DNA of 64,000 nt from positions 32,614,852-32,678,851 of the forward strand of contig OZ010800.1 of NCBI GenBank assembly GCA_963932465.1. Reading direction: 5' to 3'. This document shows, piece by piece, positions 56,571 to 64,000 of the stretch. Below the pieces are notes generated by a model. The model was given only the letters and a program-made list of their open reading frames with translations, had not been told where the DNA came from and made no database searches. The position numbers and the translations under genes are program-made. Each line of letters opens with the position of its first letter. Position 1 is the stretch's first letter. Source of the stretch: Maratus speciosus (lineage: Eukaryota > Arthropoda > Arachnida > Araneae > Salticidae).

Positions 56571-56882
56571 TTAAAGCGAGATGAAACATGAAGGATTAAA
56601 GTAGTTGGTGTTTGTCAGATGTGCTTCTTATCGCCTCAAAAACGGAGCAGAAAACCAGAAAATCAAGTAAACTATGTGAAAAGCCAGTATATCATGAACA
56701 TTTGTACACTTTTGCTATTGTAAAGCTGGTCCCAACATGTAAAATTTCAGGAAAATGAAATATTTTTACCTTAAACAAAATATGTCTAATTCTCATTTTC
56801 AAATTAATTTTATGTTTAATTGATCTCAATCTAAATAATCTATCACATTCTGTTTTTTTTTTTTTTTTCATAAAATTTCCAT

Positions 56883-57106
56883 GGGTACACGGGTACCCTG
56901 GTCATTGATGAAAGTCATAAAATGTTTAATGCCCCAAAATAATAATTAAAAAATTCGAAATTTTAAAGCAGTTAAACTGATCGGAAGTGAATACTGCAAA
57001 TAATAGGGATCTAAATACATTTATTTTCTCTATATTATCCCCTTGAAATCGGAATAAAAATTGGAAAAAGGAAAAGGTACCCGGGTACACGGTCATTGAT
57101 ATAAGA
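56883..57106. repeat. Pair of GGGTACACGG-type repeats
   Basis: GGGTACACGGGTACCCTGGT CATTGAT at 56883 and GGTACCCGGGTACACGGTCA TTGATAT at 57077 are diverged direct copies about 195 bp apart. They may bound a small unrecognised element. Confidence 0.5.
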
Positions 57107-58679
57107 ATTAAAGGGGATGGAAGGCAGCGGAGTAGATACTTTTTAAATTGCGATACTTCAAAAGAAGCTATAAATGCTGAACGAACGAACGAAAGGGAGA
57201 GTGGTATTCTCCCAAGAATTGGCCAAATTCTAGCAGTAGCTAAAAATAATGTTTACACGCTGATCGTTCACAAGTACATAATGAAAATTTGCACCAGCTT
57301 ACGATAAAAATGTCGTTAGAAGGACTGACATTAGCAGTAATAACGATCAGTGAAAACGCTATAAATGTCATTCTACATTACTACAATAGCTTTAACCAGG
57401 GGATCCTTTTAAATACAACATTCATTATTTGAAATAGCAAATTTCAAGAACTGCTATGCTGTCGAATTATCAGTCGAAGATACTACTCAAAAAAGGCTTT
57501 TCAAAATGAACATTGGCTATGCAGCACGTCTTAGATTCAATCTTCAAAATACGGAAGAGATGAAACTCCAGACTGATTTTCCATTAAAGGCGAATTACGA
57601 CCAAATACTCCAGATATAACTTCTACCACCTTAATTGTACCAGCTAGACGACCACAGTTAATAATTATCACATCATTGCTCAAAATAACTAAGAAAATTA
57701 AATTCCTGGAGATTTAGATTTTGAAAAAATAAACGGACGACTGAGTATGTGTCTTGTTCACAAATAAATGCTAGTACCGGGTCACAAATGAAACTCAAAA
57801 ATGCATTTGAGACTAGACTAGTTTCATATCAAAATTGCTAGATTCTAATTCTAAACCTTCCCGAAATCTAAAGAAAATAATCTTTGGATAATTGCATGTC
57901 CAAAAGTACTTTATTAAATCAACTCAAACCAAAATATCTAGTAAAATTTATAGTAGCCGATAATTATAAAAACGTCAAAATCGATTGTATTTTTATCAGC
58001 TATTTACTCATGAATTCTGTAGCCATCTAGTACTGTAAGGTAAAATTAAGCTCCCTGACTAATGTTCAACTCGACAATTCACAAACTCAAAATTCTCAAC
58101 ATTCTGAGGAAAATATCAAATTGTGAAAATAAAAAATTGTGGTAATAAAAAACATGTCAAATTATTAAGATCTTTTAATGTATTTTATTAACATTTGACG
58201 TCCTTTTTAGCAATTAAATGTTTAATATATATTTTGAGTGTGTTTTTAGAATATATATTTTTGAAATAGTTTTAATGGACGTATAAGAGAACTTCTGTTT
58301 ATAATTTAATACAATTATTTGTAATTATTCATCTTTAAAATGCTCATCTGTTTTAATTTTTATTCCGAATTTTTACTATCTGTATGTTATTTTCCTGTTA
58401 CATACCTACAATATATCACCCTACATTCGTTTTAAAATGCTGCTATATTAAGGTATTCGGATTATTAATAAAATCTACAAACATGTAATTTTTTAATAAA
58501 ATTCAGTTCCGGTATTTTCATAATTTTTAATAATATTTTTGCTATTAAAAAAGAATGCACAGAACTTTAAGAAAATCCTTTGTAGTACAATTTAAAAATT
58601 TATTTTTTTTTATTAACACATATTGGAAAATTTCACCATGAAATATAATAAATAAATACATAATCTTGCTCAATGGTGC
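57107..58679. other. Unclassified stretch, no gene
   Basis: No recognisable open frame, inverted repeat or tandem array. AT content rises after 58130. Confidence 0.5.
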
Positions 58680-58689
58680 ACAAAATACG

Positions 58690-58765
58690 AACTTTAATAA
58701 ACTAACATTTAAAATCAACGTTTCGAGCTGTTTCTACAGCCGTCTTCAGAAAAATATTATGGTAA
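58690..58765 (-). ncRNA. Candidate hammerhead ribozyme
   Basis: The minus strand carries CTGAAGA (58749-58743), then a stem-loop GGCTGT-agaa-ACAGCT, then GAAAC (58724-58720). This is the CUGANGA...GAAA core of hammerhead ribozymes with a well-formed stem II. A short stem III can form (ACGT with ATGT at 58708-58705), leaving a U at the expected cleavage position (58704). Stem I is weak: TAATA/TATTA with an internal loop. Penelope-like elements are known to carry such ribozymes in their terminal repeats. Activity is uncertain because stems I and III are short and AU-rich. Confidence 0.55.
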
Positions 58766-59076
58766 AATCGCTCAAATTTCAGCGACGACAGCTTCCTGTG
58801 CAAGAGATAATTAGTCGAAACTTGACCACTGATTTGAATTCAAAAATGAGGTGTTGCCATCCAGTGAAAAAAAATATTAATGAACTGAGATCAAACGAAT
58901 CAAAGGGTCGATTTAAGAAACCACAAGTGCCGCATCTACACATGAGGGACAAACCCACGTTCAACTGAGTATTCATTCAAGTTTTTGGCAACATAATACA
59001 AGTTTAAACTGAAATATTGTAATTAGATATAGAATTATGCCTTTATGATATTATGCGAAATTTTTGGGATGTTATA

Positions 59077-59238
59077 CTATAAATTATCGTTACAAGGTTT
59101 ATCCTCATGTGCAATGATTCCAACTGATTCTCTAATTTTACTTTCAAAAGGGTTATTGCACGGAACTATAATTTTTGCCTCGTCAAAGTTAATATAGCAG
59201 ACTTCATTAGCCAAGTCATAAGCAGTTGCATGGTGCAC
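59077..59238 (-). pseudogene. Penelope GIY-YIG endonuclease C-terminus
   Basis: 54 codons ending in TAG: VHHATAYDLANEVCYINFDE AKIIVPCNNPFESKIRESVG and IIAHEDKPCNDNL. The H-x-x-x-x-x-H/N...NFDxAKI pattern is the C-terminal part of the GIY-YIG domain in Penelope-like elements. The GIY and YIG motifs themselves are cut off by the junction at about 59230. Confidence 0.6.
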
Positions 59239-60130
59239 CGTTGGGATCACCAGTTTCCGATTTGTTTGCAGAATTTGCCTTAAGACTTCTACAACATAAG
59301 ATCTTTGGTACGATTAATTTGAAACGTTGGTTAAGATATGTTGATGATGTTTTCGTCTTATGGAACTGCAGTTTATCTGATTTAACTGCTTTTCTTCAAG
59401 ATATAAATAAATTGAGTAACAGTATGAAATTCACCCTTGAAATCGAAGAAAACGCTTCACTTCCATTTTTAGATGTTCAAATTAATAGATGCAGTTCTGG
59501 ATTAAACTTTTCAGTTTATAGAAACTTATTAAAGAAAACACTGTTATCCTTTTTTCAGCAAACGAAACTTTTCAATATAAAATCTCTGCATTTCAGTCAT
59601 TCATTAAAGGAGCATGATAAGATAATTCAGAAGTACAACGCTCCCCCTCCTTCGAGCCAACAGCAGGAAAATAATAAACTTGTTGTCTACAGGAAATTTC
59701 ACTACATTCCCACTATATTCGAAAAGGTAAAAAAGTTCATACAGAAATATAATATAAAGTTGATCGCTATTCCACACCCTTACCTCACTGACATCGTCAG
59801 TGATAAGATCGAAAGGATCCTAATGGATCCAAAAGCTGGTATATATGAAATCCCTATTACTTTCTCTAACAATACTGAAAGGGTCTACATCGGCATGACA
59901 AAACGTAAGTTTTCAGTAAGGATTATGGAGCATCGCAAGGACATTAAACAGCATAAACAGAATACAGCACTTTCTAGGTTCTACCAGATACATTAATTTG
60001 AAAATTGTTGAGTTGTTCAAAAATAGGAATCCTCTGAAAGAAAAATTGGCATTCAACATTACAAAGTTTGATCTCGCTCTCATAGGGGATATAATGAGAA
60101 ACACGTTCAAGTTTTTTTGTAAAACATAAA
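59220..60130 (+). mobile_element. Penelope-like element, plus-strand RT-endonuclease fragment
   Basis: Begins inside the reverse transcriptase at its motif B (QLHGAPLGSPVS), lacking everything upstream. It continues through the RT active site and GIY-YIG endonuclease to 59996; text in another frame (ELFKNRNPLKEKLA...) runs to a TAA at 60127. Probably part of the same family as the minus-strand fragment. Confidence 0.8.
59226..59996 (+). pseudogene. Penelope RT plus GIY-YIG endonuclease
   Basis: 256 codons open from TTG at 59226; the real protein started upstream. GAPLGSPVSDLFAEFALR at 3-20 is RT motif B; LRYVDDVFVLW at about 36-46 holds the catalytic YVDD; LPFLDVQINR follows, as in Penelope RTs. 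GIYEIPI and RVYIGMTKRKFSVRIMEHRK near 206-236 form the GIY-YIG nuclease core with its Arg. The region between RT and nuclease (LLKKTLLSFFQQT...) is shorter than usual, so an internal deletion is likely. The enzyme pair would drive EN-primed retrotransposition; this copy is truncated. Confidence 0.85.
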
Positions 60131-60181
60131 TTCAGTTTATAGGCCAAAAGGCACCACACCAATCACTTCCTATCTTCAGTT

Positions 60182-60990
60182 TTAGGGTTCCTACTTAAAA
60201 AGTAAAAAAGGAACCATTATAAAATCACTCCTGTGTCTGTCTGGTCGTCCGGCACAGCCATTTTATTCAAAAACTAAGGAACATGAAAAGTTCAAATTAG
60301 GGGAAGCATTAAAAGTACTGACCCACATATTTATAGATTGCTAAATATTCACAAATATATTTAGGAAATATGTATGGGTACAAACTAAGTTACTTAAAAA
60401 AATGTATCTTTTCTGTGAATATCGTGTAGGGTATCGTGTGAAAAAATTCGTAACGTTGAACTCAAAAATATTTTCTTTTAATTTTAGCTATTATGTTTTT
60501 AGTGATATCGTCGAAAATGTAGTGCAAAAATATGTTCCGCCCCCTCTATTTCCCAATCTAGTGAAAATAAAATTAAGAAAAAAACTAGAGGTAGGAGACG
60601 TTAATTTAAACCTTGCAGGAAAATTATAGCGATTACTCTAGGTCACACAGTTTTTGAGAAAATCGCATTTTCCGTTACACACAAATTTCAATTTGCGGAC
60701 ATTCAGCAAAGCTGTTGAAAAACGCTAGAGGTTCCTATCGTAACAGAAGTATAAAAGTATTGTTGAAAATTATTTTCGAAAAAAAAAGTCGTCGGTCATT
60801 ATCCGAGATATTAACCTTTAAATTCATGTATGGTTTGGACACACATAATGACAGGGGTGGCATACACTATGCACCATCGGCTTTTAAAGCCTATATAAAA
60901 TTTTTAATGATATATTTGTTTAATGCAATGCCCAGTCGCAGTTTTAAAGTAATAAACGTCAAATTGTTAAAAACAATTTAATTAGAATTA
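60182..60990 (+). mobile_element. AGGGTTCC-type dispersed repeat
   Basis: Starts TAGGGTTCCTACTTAAAAAG, then AAAAGGAACCATTATAAAAT CACTCCTGTGTCTGTCTGG. This arrangement (AGGGTTCC, a GGAACC inverted copy, then a GTCTGTCTG run) is, from memory, the start of a repeat common in arthropod genomes, notably Lepidoptera. The rest is moderately conserved non-coding sequence with several open stretches (60402-60629, 60715-60981) that I do not recognise. The right limit is approximate. Confidence 0.45.
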
Positions 60991-61782
60991 ATCACATAAA
61001 TACTATGGGATTCGCAACTAGTTTGCATGAGTGGTTCTCTCAATTCACCACTCGTATCTATAAAGGTTAATTAAAAACCTATCTGGAAAAACGCGGTCCA
61101 AGGCGGCTTTGTAATTTTGTGACCTCCTTTTAAAGCGCGCTTAGCACAATGCCAAGTTTAAACTTTGAAAAGGGGTTTTCTTTTAGGTGCACTGTAAAAA
61201 AAGATTATTAATACCCTGAATTTAGTTTTATGAAATGCGAAATTGAGTTTAAATATGCACTAATTTTATTGTCAGTACCGAATTAAGTTCTTCATAAACA
61301 TTTTAGGTAAGATTAAAAAAAAGAGTTATCCATAATAGCAATATCTGTTATTATTTAGGCTTCATATCTCTTTGAATTTTAATAGTATATCAATTTATAC
61401 TTTTCTAGTATACGAGCTATAGCTATACCCAAACCTATGTAGTATAGTTTTTACAATGTCTTATTATTCTTTTAACAACGATGTTTTTTAATAATACAGT
61501 TACGAATTCATATATTTATTGTACGGAGCTCTTTGACACGAGCAATACTCGCACTAGGCAATTTATTTATATTCAACACCGCTTTTTTATCATACACTTT
61601 CTTAGGTAAAGTTAAATATGAACTTGCAGAGAGAGAATGATACTTCGGAATCTTGAGTTCTATAAGATGATTTTTCTTACGTTTCTACTCGGAACCTCTT
61701 TATATGAATTCTTCATAGATTTTCGTTATTTTTGCAAATCCTTCTTCAATATGTTCTGAGATAGTATCTTTGCTAAATTCTG
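60991..61782. other. Spacer, no gene
   Basis: No open frame or repeat I can support between the AGGGTTCC repeat and the zinc-finger remnant. Confidence 0.45.
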
Positions 61783-62780
61783 TTATACACAAACATAGAA
61801 AATAAGATTGAATTTCTTCCATCTCCTCATTATCAGTTTGGCGTTCAACTGCCATTTTTTTCTACATATACCACTTAATGGCACTTTTTCTTGAAGTTCA
61901 CTCTCTAGCTGTTCTTGAAATACAATTCGTAAATGTCTATTAAATACCGCTAAATCACTTTCCTTACGTTTATCTGGATGCAAAATCACTGTTTTAAACA
62001 CATTATGTACATCGGATTGCTTCCGCTTTTTGCATTTTTCGTTAGGTAAAACATTTTTCGTTTTACATTCACAAGAGGTGCACGAGAGTGTTGGGTGCGA
62101 ACATGTTGTCTAAGATTAAATTTCCGTTTAAACACCTTATTACATGGATCGCAGGGAAATTTTCTACTTTCATGGTATCGCATATGATGCGTCAAGTTAT
62201 AATTTCATGTAATAGCTTGTTCACACTTATCACTCTTTAATGTGTATTCAAAAGTAACATATGTTTTGAAATGTTTCTGTATGTTGTATTTCTGTCCAAA
62301 TGTCTTTCGGCATACATCACTGATAAATAGCTTCTCTTTCAAATGTATCTTCACATGTCGGTCTAGGTTGAAAGAGTTTTTTAAATCTTTATAACGTGTA
62401 GTAGGTCATGCAAGAATTCTTGCAATCTTCAGTTGTCACAGTCTTCAGAGATGCATCTTCATCAGGCGGCATGTCAATATTCATAGGTCGTTGAGATGAA
62501 TTCTCCTCTGGCGCAGATACTCGAGAGTATTCATCCCTTTTAATTGCTGATGACTCAAAATTAAAATGTATCTTCAAATGTCTAAGCAAAATTGATTTTC
62601 GGCCAAAAACTTTTTGCCAACATCACAGGTAAATAACGTCTCTTCAGAATGAATCTTTATATGTTGAATCCTGTTGAAAGGAGTCGATAATGTCTTTTTT
62701 CAGGCTCGCATCGAAACATGTTCTTCGAAGCTACAGGACTTTTCGATGGAGCGGCTTCTTCAAAAGGCATGACAACATCC
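61783..62780 (-). pseudogene. C2H2 zinc-finger exon, decayed
   Basis: A splice acceptor TTGATTTATTAG|G precedes 62780 on the minus strand, followed by DVVMPFEEAAPSKSPVASKN and several finger-like blocks with missing residues. One finger is complete: FPCDPCNKVFKRKFNLRQHV RTQH at 62195-61986 (Cys 15 and 18, His 31 and 36 of that 69-codon frame). Others are broken (for example FNLDRHVKIH without its cysteines; MLRHLKIHF at 62589). At least three stops or frameshifts separate them. It resembles the large C2H2 families expanded in arthropods; it could be a dead gene copy or a poorly assembled exon. Confidence 0.7.
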
Positions 62781-64000
62781 CTAATAAATCAACATGAAAA
62801 ATATTTACTTTTAAAAGCAAACACTAATCTTCTCAAACTAAATGAATCACTTAGCATAAAAACATGATGTAATTAAGACACATCGAAAGTCATCGAGCTC
62901 AAATCATCAAATGGCATTCACCGCTATTTATACCCCGGGATCCCCACCAATCGGCATTCAACTACAAATTGTTTTCACACTGTGAGGAGGAAAAAGATTA
63001 AAATCGTTAAATCAGGACAAAATATTGCACTCAGTGAGAGAATAAACGATTAAAATCGCCAACTCAACATAAAATATTTCATATGGCGAGAAAGGAAATA
63101 TTAAATTCGTCAAGTTATAAGTGTATTATTTTCTCTCAAGGATATTCTGAAAGACATTATTAAAATCCTTGATAAAGACTTATAATTTTCTCATAATATA
63201 ATTAAAACTTTTTGTAAATGTTTTACTCATAGAAATTGATACCATTAACCCTCCGACAGTCTTGGAAAAGGGCAAAATTGTAATATTGTTTTCTCTGCAT
63301 TCTGTTTTAAATGCTAAAAAAAGATTATTCATTCAACATTTTATAAAAAAAAACTTAATAACGAATATGAATGCAATCCCTGGAAGTATTAATCATTGTT
63401 TAATGTACTGAAAAAATATTAAATCAATAGAGTTATATTACTTTGATAGTTGCTTATATTGCAGTAAAACCTGGAGCTTTGTGAACGTATTAACACGGGC
63501 TTGTCGGTGAGGGGGTATAGGCTTTTTTCAGATGTAATAAGAACTCTTAAATAATTTAAAAATATATAATTTAATAAAAAACCGCTAAGAAATGTTCTAA
63601 CAACATAGAAAAATTCGAACAAAAGCTATAAGTCTAAGTGAAACTATCAGATTATTTCACGAATACAGAGCTGATGCTATTAAATGTCGGAATCACAAAC
63701 TAAAATTTATAAACATAATTACATATTCAAATAATAAATAACATAACGATTATAATATTAGCAGATCAAATAAATTATACAATCTAAAAATCCTTTAACT
63801 ATTACATATGAAAGTTTTAAAATGTGGAATTTTTCAAAGTTGCAATTATCAAAAGATTAATTTTTCGCGTATATTATCAATCTCTTCTAATGAATACTTC
63901 TGTTTTAAAAAAGTTCACCTAACAATGATTCATCAAAAGCCAGATATGCCCTATAGTGTGTTATCAACGATAAGAAAAGGCTTGGATTTAATCCGCACAG
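62781..64000. other. Right-end stretch, no gene
   Basis: Apart from the short tandem repeat at 63000-63120, I see no gene. The 67-codon reverse frame at 63419-63622 has no domain. Confidence 0.5.
63000..63120. repeat. Degenerate ~58-bp tandem repeat
   Basis: Two and a half units: AGATTAAAATCGTTAAATCA, then CGATTAAAATCGCCAACTCA, then AATATTAAATTCGTCAAGTT, each followed by AAAATATT and a GAGA-containing stretch. Confidence 0.65.

Larger units (their letters stand above)
58690..59238 (-). mobile_element. Penelope-like element, minus-strand 3' fragment
   Basis: Reading down the minus strand: the end of a GIY-YIG endonuclease frame (59238-59077), about 310 bp of untranslated sequence, then a hammerhead-ribozyme-like core (58765-58690). 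That order (ORF end, then ribozyme-bearing terminal repeat) fits Penelope-like elements. It is head-to-head with the plus-strand fragment beginning near 59226; the two share CATGGTGCAC at the join. Confidence 0.65.

Noticed and set aside
58666..58968. 100-codon plus-strand frame upstream of the Penelope RT
   Set aside because: It is antisense to the Penelope 3' region that contains the ribozyme-like core, and has no domain resemblance.
63461..63540. CAGTAAAACCTGGAGCTTTG, resembling a pogo/Tigger end
   Set aside because: No partner inverted repeat or flanking TA pair found nearby.

Overview
This window looks like repeat-dense intergenic DNA from an AT-rich arthropod genome. The tRNA-derived SINEs, Penelope, Helitron, pogo/Tigger, piggyBac and copia families fit a chelicerate, possibly a spider, but that placement is inference and no host gene fixes it. 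There are no operons or bacterial genes. I found no intact protein-coding gene; nearly all recognisable coding sequence belongs to decayed transposable elements, and the one possible exception is a broken C2H2 zinc-finger exon at the right end. Element boundaries come from terminal inverted repeats, target-site duplications (TSDs) and comparison of copies within the window, all judged by eye.

Layout. 1-11.5 kb: two adjoining pogo/Tigger-type elements (209-692, 697-1863), a two-copy tandem repeat, and several MITEs (6393-6554, 6604-6782, 7374-7572, 10326-10642, 11317-11506). 11.9-20.7 kb: a ~300-bp satellite array split by a 7.46-kb element with terminal repeats (12401-19856) that carries palindromic subterminal arrays and further nested hairpins. 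20.7-24.7 kb: a GGGACCGAA minisatellite, a pogo-like transposase tail, a reverse-strand tRNA-SINE, a six-unit ~325-bp satellite with a CCGCCAT...ATGGCGG hairpin in most units, and an 82-bp TTAA mini-element. 24.8-30.2 kb: a composite foldback repeat invaded by a 3.74-kb element (25679-29419) holding an exact 148-bp tandem array and a tRNA-like sequence. 30.5-34.8 kb: a 3'-truncated Ty1/copia element on the minus strand with one LTR. 34.9-36.9 kb: nested inverted repeats holding a piggyBac relic with palindromic GCACGATCGTGC repeats. 38.7-40.5 kb: a 1.34-kb giant palindrome. 41.3-43.0 kb: a non-autonomous Helitron with both ends. 43.4-45.1 kb: a MITE cluster. 45.2-49.5 kb: a 5'-truncated R1/I-type LINE with endonuclease, reverse transcriptase and RNase H on the minus strand. 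50.7-54.6 kb: a second Helitron split by a 2.29-kb piggyBac-type element at a TTAA. 55.2-56.6 kb: a plus-strand SINE, a foldback and two piggyBac MITEs sharing one TTAA. 58.7-60.1 kb: two Penelope-like fragments head to head, with a candidate hammerhead ribozyme. 60.2-61.0 kb: an AGGGTTCC-type repeat. 61.8-62.8 kb: the broken zinc-finger exon.

The strongest signals are the nested insertions with readable empty sites (12401-19856, 25679-29419, 51833-54117), the Penelope fragment with its ribozyme-like core, the two large foldbacks, and the size and unusual subterminal architecture of the 7.46-kb and 3.74-kb elements, which I cannot assign to a known superfamily.
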